A stretch of 51,280 nt of DNA, from NCBI GenBank assembly GCA_030037315.1, contig JASHRM010000160.1, positions 1-51,280 of the forward strand, given 5' to 3'. A program made the translations under genes and the position numbers. The notes beneath the pieces are model-generated. The model was given only the letters and a program-made list of their open reading frames with translations. It did not search any database and was not told the DNA's origin. Origin of the DNA: Candidatus Acidiferrales bacterium (GTDB lineage Bacteria; Acidobacteriota; Terriglobia; Acidiferrales; UBA7541). Shown in pieces: positions 32,989-43,191 of the stretch. The stretch's first letter is position 1. Every line of letters starts with the position of its first letter.

Positions 32989-35159
32989 GCTTCCTCGCCT
33001 TGCGAAGTCCCGGCGGACCGGGTTGCGCCGTCCCGTTTGAGGAAGGAAGGCGGAGCTGGCAGCGATTCGGCGCTCTGTTTACCTTCAGCAAAGTCCACCA
33101 GGAAATCCTGCGCATTGAAATGATGGCCGTTCCTAAGATGAGCTAACTGCCGGGCACTGTGCAGGCGCGCATATTCGCCGGAAGGCAGAAGAATCCGCGT
33201 CTTCAGCGTGTCGGCAAGATAAGGCGCGGCAACCTGAGTAAATATCTGGTGGCGCAAGGTTTTGTCACGCACCTGAAATATCACCTCGACGCGCTCATAG
33301 ATGTTGCGTTGCATCCAATCTGCGCTGCCTAGATAAACGTCCGTTTTGCCGCCATTCGCAAAGATGAAAACGCGGCTGTGCTCCAAGAACCTGCCGACCA
33401 CGCTGCGAACACGGATTTTGCTGCTCAGTGCCCGCACACCGGGCCGCAGCGCGCACGCGCCGCGCACGATCAACTCGATTTGAACTCCGGCCTGCGAAGC
33501 GCAGTAAAGCGCTTCGATAATTTTTTCGTCGAGGAGCGAGTTGAACTTGGCAAAAATGACGGCCGGTCGTCCGGCCTTGGCGTGCGCGGTCTCGCGATTG
33601 ATCAGGCTCAGAAAATTCTTTCCTAAATTCAGCGGCGCGACGAATAAGGGAGTGTACTTTTGGCGCTCGGAATATGCTGTGAGGTAATTAAAAACATGGT
33701 GAACGGCAGACGTGAGATGGATATCGCTGGTAAGCAGACTGAGGTCTGTATAGACCCGCGCCGTGGCGGGATTGTAGTTTCCGGTGCCGAGGTGGGCATA
33801 GCGGCGGATTTGCCCGTCGGGATCGCGACGCACGACGAGTGCGAGCTTGCAGTGAGTTTTTAGCCCTACCACCCCGTGAAAGACCTGAACGCCCGCTTCC
33901 TGCAGATTTCGGGCCCAGCGAATATTCGAGGCTTCGTCAAATCGGGCTTTGAGTTCCACGACCACGGCAACTTCTTTTTTCGCAGCGGCTTCGATCAAAG
34001 CGCGAACGATCGGCGAATTCTCGCTGGTCCGGTACAGCGTTTGCTTGATCGAGAGGACGTCAGGGTCCTGCGCCGCGCTCTCGATGAAACGGACAACCGT
34101 TGCGTAGGAATCGTATGGGTGATGGAGCAGCAGGTTCTGCTTTCGAACGATTTCGAAAATTGAGGCGGGTCCCGGCTTCATGGCGATTTCGCGCGGGACA
34201 AAGGCTCTGTACTTCAAATCCGGACGCGGAGTTTGGTCATACAGATGTGAGACGCGAGAGAGATTGATCGGACCATTCACGCGGAATATCTGCTTATCCG
34301 ACAGCCTAAAATTCGCCTGAAGGCGCTCAACAATCTCCTGCTGCGCGCTCGCTTCGATTTCAAGGCGTACAGCCGAGCCCTTGCTGCGACGATGAAGCTG
34401 GCTATCGACAGTTTCTAGGATGCTGCGCGATTCCTCTTCTTCGAGATAGAGATTGCTGTTCCGGGTTACGCGAAAGGCAGCACCCGAGGAGATCTCATAG
34501 CCGTGATAGAGCCTTTGGGCGAATGCGTGGACCACATCGTGCAGAAAAATATATTCCACGCTCTCGGGATCGGACGGCAACCGAACCAGCCGCGGCAAAG
34601 CGCGAGGCACCGTTACAACACCCAAGTAGGTTTGCGCGTTGCGGCGTTTGCGTTTTATCAGGAAGGCCAGACACAACGCTTTGTTCAGAACGTGCGGAAA
34701 AGGATGAGCCGGATCGACTGTGACGGGAGTCAGAAGGGGCTCAACCGTCTTTGAGTAAAAATTCTCGATGTGCGCCCTGCCATCGGCACTCAGCTCCGAC
34801 AGGCCAAGCACTCGAATCGATTCATCTTCGAGTGCGGGGACCAAATCCTCTTGCCAGCATTGGTACTGCTGACCAACGAATGCATGGATCTGCTGTGTAA
34901 GTTCGGCAAGCACGTCTTTCGGCGTGCGTCCGTCCGGACCGCGATCCTGCTGGTGATGCTGGGCTTGCTGCATCAAACCGGCCACGCGGACCTCGACGAA
35001 TTCGTCCAGGTTACTGGCGGTAATCGCCAGGAATTTCGCGCGCTCCAGCAGCGGATTATCCTGGTCGCGCGCTTCCTCGAGAACGCGTCGATTGAATTGC
35101 ATCCACGAAAAATGCCGATTAAAGAAGAGATCGGGCCTGTCGAGCGCTTTTCTTGGCAT
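32985..35159 (-). CDS. ppk: Polyphosphate kinase 1
   Basis: PPK1 makes inorganic polyphosphate from ATP. The 724-residue product begins with the N-domain signature LFFNRHFSWMQFNRRVLEEA. It contains HHPYDSYATVVRF, the autophosphorylated histidine in KTHCKLAL (near residue 440) and YAHLGTGNYNPATARVYTD. The second conserved histidine is in FLEHSRVFIF. Length fits the family. The ATG at 35159 has no evident ribosome site. The gene is convergent with the PQQ-like lipoprotein gene, and the two stop codons overlap, leaving no room for a terminator. No exopolyphosphatase or phosphate-transport gene is adjacent. Confidence 0.95.
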   Translation of the reverse strand: MPRKALDRPDLFFNRHFSWMQFNRRVLEEARDQDNPLLERAKFLAITASNLDEFVEVRVAGLMQQAQHHQQDRGPDGRTPKDVLAELTQQIHAFVGQQYQCWQEDLVPALEDESIRVLGLSELSADGRAHIENFYSKTVEPLLTPVTVDPAHPFPHVLNKALCLAFLIKRKRRNAQTYLGVVTVPRALPRLVRLPSDPESVEYIFLHDVVHAFAQRLYHGYEISSGAAFRVTRNSNLYLEEEESRSILETVDSQLHRRSKGSAVRLEIEASAQQEIVERLQANFRLSDKQIFRVNGPINLSRVSHLYDQTPRPDLKYRAFVPREIAMKPGPASIFEIVRKQNLLLHHPYDSYATVVRFIESAAQDPDVLSIKQTLYRTSENSPIVRALIEAAAKKEVAVVVELKARFDEASNIRWARNLQEAGVQVFHGVVGLKTHCKLALVVRRDPDGQIRRYAHLGTGNYNPATARVYTDLSLLTSDIHLTSAVHHVFNYLTAYSERQKYTPLFVAPLNLGKNFLSLINRETAHAKAGRPAVIFAKFNSLLDEKIIEALYCASQAGVQIELIVRGACALRPGVRALSSKIRVRSVVGRFLEHSRVFIFANGGKTDVYLGSADWMQRNIYERVEVIFQVRDKTLRHQIFTQVAAPYLADTLKTRILLPSGEYARLHSARQLAHLRNGHHFNAQDFLVDFAEGKQSAESLPAPPSFLKRDGATRSAGTSQGEEA

Positions 35160-35336
35160 AGAGGGTTTTCGGGGGAGAAACGGTATCGCGCAATTGTTAA
35201 TACAGTGTTACTGGCCGGTCCACGTAAGCGCGCTCTAAACACAAGTGCCGTAATCGGGCTCGCTCAGACAAAATAGGAAAAGTTGGGATAGCGACTCGAA
35301 AGAGCCAGCGAACGCCGTGCTGCCGCAGAAACGAAT

Positions 35337-35846
35337 CTACTGCTGAACCGGATAGGCCCCGGGCAACGAGCGTAGATATGCGATCACGGCCTGCGCATCC
35401 GCATGACTCATGTGGTAGATGTGCATCGGCGGCTGGATGGGCAAACCATTCGGTCCGACGCCGCGCTCAAGAATATCCTCGCCCTGCTGCTCGGTGAATT
35501 CCCCGAAGCCGGCCAAAGCGGGGGCGCGCATGGACCAATTCGTAGTGCGGTGAACCGGAGTGATCCAGATCGGCGCACCCTGAAGGCGACGCGACTCGTC
35601 AAGATTCCCTCCACTGTCTCGCGGAGTGTGGCACTCCTCGCACATCGCAACGTTTTCAACCAGATATTTCCCACGGTCCACCGCTCCTGAGGGAGCTGTG
35701 TTCGCAGCCTGATTTGAGCGAGCCGCCTCGTTGGGATTTCTTTGCTCAGGAGCCTTCGGGGCCCCTTGACTCAAGAGGCGTGATGCGCCCAAGCCTACAG
35801 CGAGAAAAATCGTCACACACAAGACCCATCGGTAAAGTGAAGTCAT
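35337..35846 (-). CDS. Exported c-type cytochrome (single haem)
   Basis: A 169-residue protein with an N-terminal signal or anchor (1-22), then a linker rich in Asn/Ala/Pro (30-55). A cytochrome c domain follows, with the haem site CEECH at 69-73. The sixth ligand is probably Met141 or Met146 in PPMHIYHMSHADAQAVIAYLRSL. The latter segment is the usual C-terminal helix of class I cytochromes found in oxidase- and dehydrogenase-linked subunits. No partner dehydrogenase is adjacent, so it may be a free electron carrier. No clear ribosome site was seen before the ATG. Confidence 0.88.
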   Translation of the reverse strand: MTSLYRWVLCVTIFLAVGLGASRLLSQGAPKAPEQRNPNEAARSNQAANTAPSGAVDRGKYLVENVAMCEECHTPRDSGGNLDESRRLQGAPIWITPVHRTTNWSMRAPALAGFGEFTEQQGEDILERGVGPNGLPIQPPMHIYHMSHADAQAVIAYLRSLPGAYPVQQ

Positions 35847-35937
35847 CGAATTTTAGTCCCGGAGTTAATTAAGATGCGGCCATCACCAGCCGAGCGTGAC
35901 AACCACTCGAACGAGAAAGTATCGCAAATGCCGCGTT

Positions 35938-37176
35938 TCACTGTCCATTGTGTTTTTGGATTTGATTCGCGCGCGCGGCGCCTTTCAGACGTCCGAGAGA
36001 CCATTGCGCATGCTCGGATATGAGTGAATCCTCAGAGGCGGCCAGCCGCTCCAGCAAACGGATCACGCGCGAGTAAGACGCATGATCTCGATCGAGCTGC
36101 GAATTACCGAGAGCAACGCAAGCGTTGCGAATCAGCCCGCGCCATTTCGCGCGCTTCACGGCGCTTCTGCGGAAAATTGAGCTGAATTCTTCCTGCGAAA
36201 GCAAGGCGATCCGCTCAAGGTCCGGTTCGTAAAGTGAAATCACGTTCGAATGTGAAACCCGAGAAGTACCGTTATCAGATGCTGAATCCGGAGATTTAAC
36301 TGATTGCCGTTTCTGCGGGTCGGCGGCAATTCGCGGCTGGAACTCCCGCATCGTCGTAATGGGCGCTTTGCGATTCCACGGGCACACGTCCTGGCAAATA
36401 TCGCAGCCGATCAGCGCATTGCCCATGAGCGGGCGAAGTTCTTCCGGGATCGATCCACGCAGTTCAATCGTCAGATACGATACGCAGCGGCGCGCATCGA
36501 GGACATAGGGTTCGGGAAAAGCATCCGTAGGACACGCATCGAGGCAGCGCGTGCAACTGCCACAAAGATCCGCAGGCGGCGCCTGGCCATCTGCGAGCGT
36601 GGGTTGCAGCGCAAGGCTAGTGACGATCACGCCGAGAAAAAGCCAGGAACCAAGCTGCTGATTGATCAGGAACGTATTTTTCGCGAGCCAGCCGAGTCCG
36701 GCATACTTTGCGGCGACGCGTTCGATGATGGGGCCTGTGTCGACATAAGCTCGCGCTTCAAATGGTGCCGGAAACTGGACGCGCATTTCGGCAAGGAGTG
36801 CGCTCAATTTCTGCTGAAGCAATTCGTGGTAATCGTCGCCCCAGGCATATTTTGAGATCCATCCGCGTGGACCGCCGGTTTCCTTGCCGGCATTGGCATC
36901 CGGGGCTGAGTTGTAATTCATGGCGACGACGATCAAGCTCCGGGCGCTTCGCAGCACCGAGCGCGGCTCGCCGCGACGGGAATCGTGGAGGTATTTCATT
37001 TCGCCCGCGTAGCCGCGGGCCAGCCACTCGGGTAATCGATCGAGTTCCGCAAAGCGGCGGCCTGTCGGTGCCGAGCTTTCATCTGCGGACAAATCGACGG
37101 GAGCGATGCCGCACAAATCGAATCCGGCGGCGCGCGCGCGTTCCATGATCCAGTGCGACATCCCGGCCGACGTCAT
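35938..37176 (-). CDS. queG: Epoxyqueuosine reductase
   Basis: QueG performs the last step of queuosine synthesis on tRNA, reducing epoxyqueuosine with cobalamin and two 4Fe-4S clusters. The product is 412 residues. The active-site Asp is in YVDTGPIIER (about 146). Cluster cysteines are in CGSCTRCLDACP (205-215) with Cys231, and in CDICQDVCPW (258-265). The C-terminal part (about 320-400) looks like the helical HEAT-type extension of longer QueG forms, after a Ser-rich linker. The start is uncertain. ATG 37176 fits the usual distance to GFDLCGIAP; a GTG 18 codons upstream and an ATG five codons downstream are alternatives. No other que genes are in the window. Confidence 0.93.
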   Translation of the reverse strand: MTSAGMSHWIMERARAAGFDLCGIAPVDLSADESSAPTGRRFAELDRLPEWLARGYAGEMKYLHDSRRGEPRSVLRSARSLIVVAMNYNSAPDANAGKETGGPRGWISKYAWGDDYHELLQQKLSALLAEMRVQFPAPFEARAYVDTGPIIERVAAKYAGLGWLAKNTFLINQQLGSWLFLGVIVTSLALQPTLADGQAPPADLCGSCTRCLDACPTDAFPEPYVLDARRCVSYLTIELRGSIPEELRPLMGNALIGCDICQDVCPWNRKAPITTMREFQPRIAADPQKRQSVKSPDSASDNGTSRVSHSNVISLYEPDLERIALLSQEEFSSIFRRSAVKRAKWRGLIRNACVALGNSQLDRDHASYSRVIRLLERLAASEDSLISEHAQWSLGRLKGAARANQIQKHNGQ

Positions 37177-37254
37177 CCGTTGATGATGCAACAGAAACGC
37201 TCCGTGAGGAAATTTGCGCACGAGCAACACCGCGGCAAAAAGGCGCGCTTTTGC

Positions 37255-37284
37255 TTGTCACTGCGCAGCTTGATTGAATACAAT
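37255..37284 (+). promoter_or_regulatory. Promoter of fabH
   Basis: TTGTCA (37255-37260) and TACAAT (37279-37284) with an 18-base spacer match five of six positions each in the sigma-70 consensus. The predicted transcript starts about 25 bases before the fabH ATG, whose ribosome site is GGAGAGG. Confidence 0.6.
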
Positions 37285-37316
37285 CGCGGGCGCTTTCTTG
37301 CGACAATGGAGAGGCC

Positions 37317-38315
37317 ATGAGCAGGGGAATCGCCGCAAAAATTACGGGTGTGGCGGGCTATGTGCCGCCGAAAGTGGTCACGAATGCCGACCTCGAAAAG
37401 ATCGTAGACACGAGCGACGAGTGGATTCGCACTCGCACCGGCATCCACGAGCGCCACTACGCCGAACCGGGCGTTACGTCCTCGTTTTTGGGAACGGAAG
37501 CGGCGAAAAAACTGCTTGCGACGAAAGGAATATCCCCTGACGAAATCGACTTGATCGTCGTCGCGACTGTTACGCCCGACATGCTCTTTCCCGCGACGGC
37601 TTGTTTAATTCAGGACAAGATTGGCGCGAACCGAGCCTGGGGCTTCGATCTCTCTGCGGCGTGTTCCGGATTTGCGTATGCGCTGACAGTGGGAGCCCAG
37701 TTTGTCGGCTCCGGCGCGCACAAAAAGGTGCTGGTAATCGGCAGCGACGTGATGACTTCCATCTTGGACTTCAAAGACCGCGCGACGTGCGTGCTCTTCG
37801 GAGACGGCGCCGGCGCGGTGTTGCTCGAACCTACCGAATCGCCGAACGAAGGAATCATTGATTTCTCGCACGACATTGATGGGTCCGGCGGATGCAATCT
37901 TTATATGCCGGCAGGCGGGTCGCTTCACCCGGCTTCAGTGGAAACCGTTGAGAAACGGATGCACTACGTCCATCAGGAAGGCGCGCAAGTTTTCAAGTAT
38001 GCCGTGCGGCGTCAAGCAGAGCTGGCCTGCCAAATGCTGGAGCGCAACGGACTATCGAGCCGCGATCTGGCGCTGGTGGTGCCGCACCAAGCGAACCTGC
38101 GAATTATCCGGGCGATGCAAGAGCGGCTGGGAGTCGACGACTCGAAAGTTATGGTGAACATCGATCGTTACGGCAACACAACGGCCGCGACGATTCCGCT
38201 TGGCCTAATGGAAGCTGTGGAGCAAAAGCGGCTGCGGAAGGGCGATCTTGTGATGTTGGTTGCTGTGGGCGCGGGATACACCGCCGGCGCGGTGCTAATG
38301 CGCTGGGCCTACTAG
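37317..38315 (+). CDS. fabH: Beta-ketoacyl-ACP synthase III
   Basis: FabH starts fatty-acid synthesis by condensing acetyl-CoA (or a branched starter) with malonyl-ACP. The 332-residue product has the Cys-His-Asn triad: Cys116 in SAACSGF, His in VPHQANLRI and Asn in [20 protein letters not shown] near residue 32 and [11 protein letters not shown] are family signatures. GGAGAGG precedes the ATG. It stands apart from the fabG-acpP-fabF cluster at the right end of the window and has its own promoter. Starter-unit preference cannot be read from the sequence. Confidence 0.95.
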   Translation: MSRGIAAKITGVAGYVPPKVVTNADLEKIVDTSDEWIRTRTGIHERHYAEPGVTSSFLGTEAAKKLLATKGISPDEIDLIVVATVTPDMLFPATACLIQDKIGANRAWGFDLSAACSGFAYALTVGAQFVGSGAHKKVLVIGSDVMTSILDFKDRATCVLFGDGAGAVLLEPTESPNEGIIDFSHDIDGSGGCNLYMPAGGSLHPASVETVEKRMHYVHQEGAQVFKYAVRRQAELACQMLERNGLSSRDLALVVPHQANLRIIRAMQERLGVDDSKVMVNIDRYGNTTAATIPLGLMEAVEQKRLRKGDLVMLVAVGAGYTAGAVLMRWAY

Positions 38316-38348
38316 ATCCACTGGAATTGTTGCAACCAACGCGCAGGA

Positions 38349-40454
38349 TCAATTCTCGCCGCAGGTATCCTGGCAATTTCCGAAGAAAATGATCTGCGGA
38401 GCGGTGTCGCCATTCGTGGTGGTCATCACGATAAACTTTTCAGGCGAAACGACCAGGAATTGGCCGGAGAGTGTGGCTGGCGCGGTCAAAGCGACAGTGC
38501 CACTGCCCAGCGCCGTATCGAGTATCGAGTAGGTTCCCGTGACCGTCGCACCCGGCGTGTTGCCTCCTGATGTGCTCACGTCCTCAGTACCCCCGATTGT
38601 GCCGGCTGTCGCGGACGTATTTCCCAATGTGACCTCGCCCGAATAGTCGGGTGCCGCAGCCGTCGCGGGCGGTGCCGTGCCAAAAGCATATGTCGAGTTG
38701 AATTGCGAAGCGCTGAACGGGCTACCTGATTGCGGCTCGAGAATTCCGAAGAATGGATCGCCGAGAATTTCGCCAATCGCGAACGCTTCATTGTTCTGAA
38801 TAATGTAAAAAACGGGTGCGACAGGCGACGTCACTCCCGACTCGACTCGGCCGTACTCATCGGCATCCTGGAAATTTGGCGAGCCAGGCGTGGAAACGGC
38901 CGTGGTGCCGCCTTGATTTTCGGTGATGTTCATCGTGTAGTTTGCCGAGCTGGTTCCGACAATCGAAACAAGTGCGAGATCGGGGACGTAGGTTGTGCCG
39001 TTATAAAACTGCCCGGTGAGTCCGCCGACGCTCGTGGCTGTGAATGTGCTGCCTGCAACTCCAAAAGGCAGGTTCGATTGCATCAGCATTTTTCCGACGG
39101 TCAAGTACGGCGATGTAGTCGTATTCACGGCGTCTGTTTCGACCAGGAATATTTCAGTGCTCGATACCGGATAAGCACTGAAGTTCATTGTTCCGATATT
39201 CGAATTCACGTTGGAAAAGCCGAATTGGCAGCGCGTGCTTTCCGAAGTGGTTTGATAAATCCCGGAGAGCGACCCGTCACCTTGCGTCACGACTCCTGGT
39301 GTATTTGAATCGGCCTCTCCGGGGCCAATTGTCCCCTGGCTGCCGGCGTTGGCCGGAGCCGTTGCGAGAAAACCGCCGACAATCACCGTAGGACCCGCCT
39401 GATTGCCGCCGAATGCCGCTTCCTGACCCGTGAGGCCGAACGCGTAATTCCCGTTGATCGTGTTAAAGGCGCAACCGCTGACGGTGGTCTGTTCGATTTG
39501 TCCAGAGCCGCGAGTCCCGCTGGAATCAAGTTCGATCATGCGAGCATGCGCGCCCGTTGAATCAAGCGCAAAGGCGTAAGTCGGAGGTCCCGCCAAGCTT
39601 GTGAACGTAAGCGTGCCCCGATTATCACTCCCGATCGTGTAAGTCCCCGTGAAGGTTTGATTCACGGGTGGACCTGTCATCGTGTTGAGATCTTCCACGC
39701 CGTTCGTAATATTCCCCGCGCCGTCCGCGGTAAAAGTGCCGGCGGCCACAACAGCGCCCTGCGAATTAAACCCGCTGAATTCGAATGAATACTGTCCATC
39801 CAACAAATTGGCGACGGTGATGCTGAGATTCCCCGACTGGGTCATCGCCGGGGTTTCGCTATCGGCCACCTGCACAGTGAAGTCGTAAACGCCCACAGTC
39901 GTTGGCGTGCCGCTGATGGTGCCGTTTGTGGCCAAGGTCAGACCAGGCGGAAATGTGTTCGCGGCAGAAGTAAGCGTCCAAGTGTAAGGAGCAACTCCGC
40001 CACTGGCCTGCAATTGGGTATTCGGGTAAGCAGTATTCACCGGGACAGAGGGCAAAGTGGTTGTGGTGATGGCGAGCGGTTGCGCCGTTTGAACCGTGAT
40101 CGTTATAGAGTTTGATTCGCTGGGTATCGCGATTGAAGTGCCCTGAATCGAGACAGTGAACTGCGTAGCGACGTTCGTAGGCGCCGTATATTGCGCTTCC
40201 GATGTGCTGACCACGACGAAAGTACCCGGATCACCTGGCGCCCCGGCTCCTGGTGTGAATGTCCAAGTTACGCCCGCATTTGTGGTGTCTTTTGGCACCA
40301 CTGCGGTGATGGTGACTTCTCCGGTGGGACCGACCTTCCGCGCGCTTGGGGTGAGCACGACTTTGTTGAAATCCGACGGCGTGCCCGAGCAACCGATGAT
40401 AACCAGGGACATAAAGGTCAGGAAGACAAACAAAAGCCGGGTGCGGTTCACCAT
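38349..40454 (-). CDS. Large lipoprotein with putative Ig domain and repeated beta modules
   Basis: A 701-residue predicted lipoprotein: hydrophobic leader and lipobox VIIGCSG (Cys22). An Ig-like region is at about 30-125, and a He_PIG-type putative Ig domain at about 128-212 (GGVAPYTWTLTSAAN, PPGLTLATNGTISGTPTTVG). The rest has several copies of a beta module starting (D/N)GxYxF (DGQYSFEFSGFNSQG, NGNYAFGLTGQEA, NSTYAFGTAPP), each followed by Thr/Gly-rich strands. Such proteins are common in Acidobacteriota and have no established function. GGGAGA precedes the ATG. Composition is strongly Thr/Ser/Gly, typical of secreted adhesin-like proteins. Confidence 0.82.
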   Translation of the reverse strand: MVNRTRLLFVFLTFMSLVIIGCSGTPSDFNKVVLTPSARKVGPTGEVTITAVVPKDTTNAGVTWTFTPGAGAPGDPGTFVVVSTSEAQYTAPTNVATQFTVSIQGTSIAIPSESNSITITVQTAQPLAITTTTLPSVPVNTAYPNTQLQASGGVAPYTWTLTSAANTFPPGLTLATNGTISGTPTTVGVYDFTVQVADSETPAMTQSGNLSITVANLLDGQYSFEFSGFNSQGAVVAAGTFTADGAGNITNGVEDLNTMTGPPVNQTFTGTYTIGSDNRGTLTFTSLAGPPTYAFALDSTGAHARMIELDSSGTRGSGQIEQTTVSGCAFNTINGNYAFGLTGQEAAFGGNQAGPTVIVGGFLATAPANAGSQGTIGPGEADSNTPGVVTQGDGSLSGIYQTTSESTRCQFGFSNVNSNIGTMNFSAYPVSSTEIFLVETDAVNTTTSPYLTVGKMLMQSNLPFGVAGSTFTATSVGGLTGQFYNGTTYVPDLALVSIVGTSSANYTMNITENQGGTTAVSTPGSPNFQDADEYGRVESGVTSPVAPVFYIIQNNEAFAIGEILGDPFFGILEPQSGSPFSASQFNSTYAFGTAPPATAAAPDYSGEVTLGNTSATAGTIGGTEDVSTSGGNTPGATVTGTYSILDTALGSGTVALTAPATLSGQFLVVSPEKFIVMTTTNGDTAPQIIFFGNCQDTCGEN

Positions 40455-40664
40455 AAATCTCCCTCAGGCAACTGCTCGACGCTGCTGCGGACCATCACTT
40501 TATTTAGACCACGAAATCGGGCGGACCGAGGTCGAAATGACCGGGCGTATTGGCGTATCAGGCAACCGCTAGTTCGGAACAGGCGAAACATTCTGCGCGA
40601 TACGGTTTTCGGGAGATAATATGGCGCTCGATTCCAGGCTAAAGATCCACAGAGAGAGGCAGCT

Positions 40665-41615
40665 TTGCGCGCCGTTATAACAGGCGGGGCGGGTTTTTTA
40701 GGCTCACACCTTTGCGATTACTTCATCGCAAAGGGCTGGGACGTTCTTTGCCTTGATAACCTGGTGACCGGCAGTGAAGCGAATTTCGCTCACCTGGCCG
40801 GGAGTCCGAAATTCGCATTCGTTCGGCACGATGTCTCGCGGCATATCGAAGTTCCGGGCTCAGTAGAAGCAGTTCTGCATTTCGCGTCGCCGGCGAGTCC
40901 GCCGGACTACCTGAAGTTCCCCATCCAAACCTTGAAGGTTGGCTCGCTGGGCACTCACAACGCACTCGGTTTGGCGATGGCGAAGAAGGCCAAGTTTCTG
41001 CTGGCTTCGACTTCGGAGTGCTACGGCGACCCCGATGTGAGTCCGCAACCAGAAAGCTATTGGGGTCATGTGAATCCGATCGGCCCGCGTGGCGTTTACG
41101 ATGAGGCGAAGCGGTTCGCGGAAGCTATCACGATGGCGTATCACCGCTATCACGGCCTCGATACGCGGATCGTGCGGATTTTCAATACTTACGGGCCGCG
41201 TATGCGATTGAAAGATGGTAGGGCCCTTCCGAATTTTCTTTATCAGGCGCTCGTAGGCGAGCCCATCACGGTTTATGGCGATGGCAAACAGACGCGCAGC
41301 TTTTGCTACGTTTCTGACCTGATCGAGGGAATTTACCGGCTGTTCGAGTCAAATGAGCACGGACCGACGAACATCGGCAATCCGATGGAAATCACGATTC
41401 TCGAGTTTGCGGAACGCGTGCGCGCGCTGGTGAAAACAAGCGCGCCGATCGTCTTCGAGCCTTTGCCGCAGGATGATCCTAAGCAGCGGTGCCCCGACAT
41501 AACCAAAGCCCGGCGCATTTTGCACTGGGAACCTAAAGTCCAACTTGCCGAGGGGCTCGACCGAACCTACGAATTTTTCAAGCAGCAGCTCGCATCCAAA
41601 GCACAGTTGAGTTAG
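40665..41615 (+). CDS. uxs: UDP-glucuronate decarboxylase (UDP-xylose synthase)
   Basis: This extended short-chain dehydrogenase of 316 residues converts UDP-glucuronate to UDP-xylose. GGAGFLGS (7-14) binds NAD. The catalytic Thr/Ser region is STSECYGDP, with Tyr145 and Lys149 in [20 protein letters not shown] and the [13 protein letters not shown] segment are typical of the UXS branch rather than GalE. The start is TTG at 40665 after GAGAGG; no better codon exists. It is convergent with ugd, whose product supplies its substrate, with only one base between the stops. UDP-xylose would feed glycan or exopolysaccharide synthesis, but no glycosyltransferases are in the window. Confidence 0.93.
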   Translation: MRAVITGGAGFLGSHLCDYFIAKGWDVLCLDNLVTGSEANFAHLAGSPKFAFVRHDVSRHIEVPGSVEAVLHFASPASPPDYLKFPIQTLKVGSLGTHNALGLAMAKKAKFLLASTSECYGDPDVSPQPESYWGHVNPIGPRGVYDEAKRFAEAITMAYHRYHGLDTRIVRIFNTYGPRMRLKDGRALPNFLYQALVGEPITVYGDGKQTRSFCYVSDLIEGIYRLFESNEHGPTNIGNPMEITILEFAERVRALVKTSAPIVFEPLPQDDPKQRCPDITKARRILHWEPKVQLAEGLDRTYEFFKQQLASKAQLS

Positions 41616-41616
41616 G

Positions 41617-42969
41617 TCAATCGGGACGCCCAAACGAGCGATACTCGAAGCCTAAATTCTTCATCTCTGCAGGCGAAAGCAAATTGCGTCCATCTATAAT
41701 GAGCGGCCGCGCCATGCTGTCGCGAATTTTTTCCCAGTCGAGCTTGCGGAATTCCGGCCATTCGGTCGCGATGAGCAGAGCCTCCGCGTCTTTTGCCGTC
41801 TCGTAGGCGTTTTTTGCGAATTCCACTTGAGGCAGGATCGTCTTGGTTTTCTCCATCGCTTCGGGATCGAACGCGCGTATGCTCGCTCCTTCGGAGATCA
41901 GCCGGTGGACGAGATCGATCGCCGGCGCAAAGCGAATGTCGTCCGTATTGGGTTTGAAGGCGAGCCCCAAAACGCCCAATCGTTTTCCGCGTACAACCCA
42001 GATCATTGACTTCAGCTTTTCGACAAAGTGATCGATCCGCTTCTTGTTGATCTTCTCGGCCTCCTTCAGCATCGAAAAATCCACGCCCGATCGCTCCGCC
42101 AGATGCACGAAGGCCTGGAGGTCCTTGGGCAGGCAGAATCCCCCGAAACCGAGGCCGGCGGAAAGGAAGCTCGATCCGATCCTGGGATCCAAACCCATCG
42201 CGCGTACCACTTCTCCGATATCGGCGCCAAGTTTCTCGGCGAGATCCGCCACCATGTTCGCGTAGGAAATCTTCAGTGCCAGGAACGAGTTCGACGCGTG
42301 CTTGATCAACTCGGCGCTGTTGATGGTTGTCACGAGCCAAGTCGGCGAGGGGCCGTTCGGACACTTCGAGTCATGCACGGGACAATCGAATTTCTTCTCA
42401 ATGACGGGTCGGTAGATTTCTTCCATCTGGCGCTCGGCTATCTCGTCTTCGACGCCGACGACGATCCGATCCGGATGCAGAAAATCGCCAACCGCTGTGC
42501 CTTCGCGCAGAAACTCGGGATTCGAAGCGACCCGGAACTTGACTTGCGAATTCCGGCCATAAACCGTAAGCGCGCGCTTTAATTCCTCGCCAGTTCGCGC
42601 CGGTACGGTGCTTTTTTCAACGACCAGCTTGGGCGATTTCGCCTCGGTGGCGATCATCCGCGCCACATGGTCAATCGCGCTCAGATCCGCGCCTCCATCA
42701 GGCAAAGGAGGCGTACCCACGCAGATGAAAATCGCGTCGCCCGCGCCCACGGAGTCCGCGGGTTTCGCTCGAAAGCTGAGGCGCCCTTCCTTGCGGGCCT
42801 TCGGGATCACTTTTTCGAGGCCCGGCTCGTAAATCGGGATTCCGCCCGACTCTAAAATTCGAATTTTTTCCGCGTCGTTATCCGTGCAGACGACTTCGTG
42901 ACCGATCTCCGCCAAGCATGCGCCCGTCACGAGCCCTACGTATCCCGTGCCAATCACCGAAATCTTCAA
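41617..42969 (-). CDS. ugd: UDP-glucose 6-dehydrogenase
   Basis: Ugd oxidises UDP-glucose to UDP-glucuronate with two NAD. The 450-residue product has GTGYVG (7-12) for NAD, ICVGTPP (82-88), SNPEFLREGTAV, the catalytic Cys279 in GFGGFCLPKD and LGLAFKPNTDDIR. The start is TTG at 42969 with AGGAGA upstream. It is the partner enzyme of the convergent uxs gene, giving the two-step route UDP-glucose to UDP-xylose. It is divergent from the SPOR-tailed kinase across 222 bases. Confidence 0.95.
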   Translation of the reverse strand: MKISVIGTGYVGLVTGACLAEIGHEVVCTDNDAEKIRILESGGIPIYEPGLEKVIPKARKEGRLSFRAKPADSVGAGDAIFICVGTPPLPDGGADLSAIDHVARMIATEAKSPKLVVEKSTVPARTGEELKRALTVYGRNSQVKFRVASNPEFLREGTAVGDFLHPDRIVVGVEDEIAERQMEEIYRPVIEKKFDCPVHDSKCPNGPSPTWLVTTINSAELIKHASNSFLALKISYANMVADLAEKLGADIGEVVRAMGLDPRIGSSFLSAGLGFGGFCLPKDLQAFVHLAERSGVDFSMLKEAEKINKKRIDHFVEKLKSMIWVVRGKRLGVLGLAFKPNTDDIRFAPAIDLVHRLISEGASIRAFDPEAMEKTKTILPQVEFAKNAYETAKDAEALLIATEWPEFRKLDWEKIRDSMARPLIIDGRNLLSPAEMKNLGFEYRSFGRPD

Positions 42970-43191
42970 AACGATCTCCTCTTGGGTAAAAGCGCCTTAT
43001 TTCTCCACACGATATTCTAGGGTGACACGGTCGATCCCACGACGAAAAATACGACGGACTTGTTTTTCTCATAATCCAGTGCCCCCGTGGGCGAAGGCTG
43101 CCGAGCCGATATACTCTTTCCTCACATAAGGCAGACCTTCCAGCAGCAGTGAACTGCTTTTGGCCTATTCTAACGAGGTAGTACTATAACC

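Noticed and set aside
43150-43191. Leaderless transcript of the SPOR kinase from a TACTAT box four bases before the ATG
   Set aside because: The -35 partner (TTGGCC) is poor and the spacing to the ATG is too short for a normal start. A TATACT box at 43110 is an alternative; neither is convincing.
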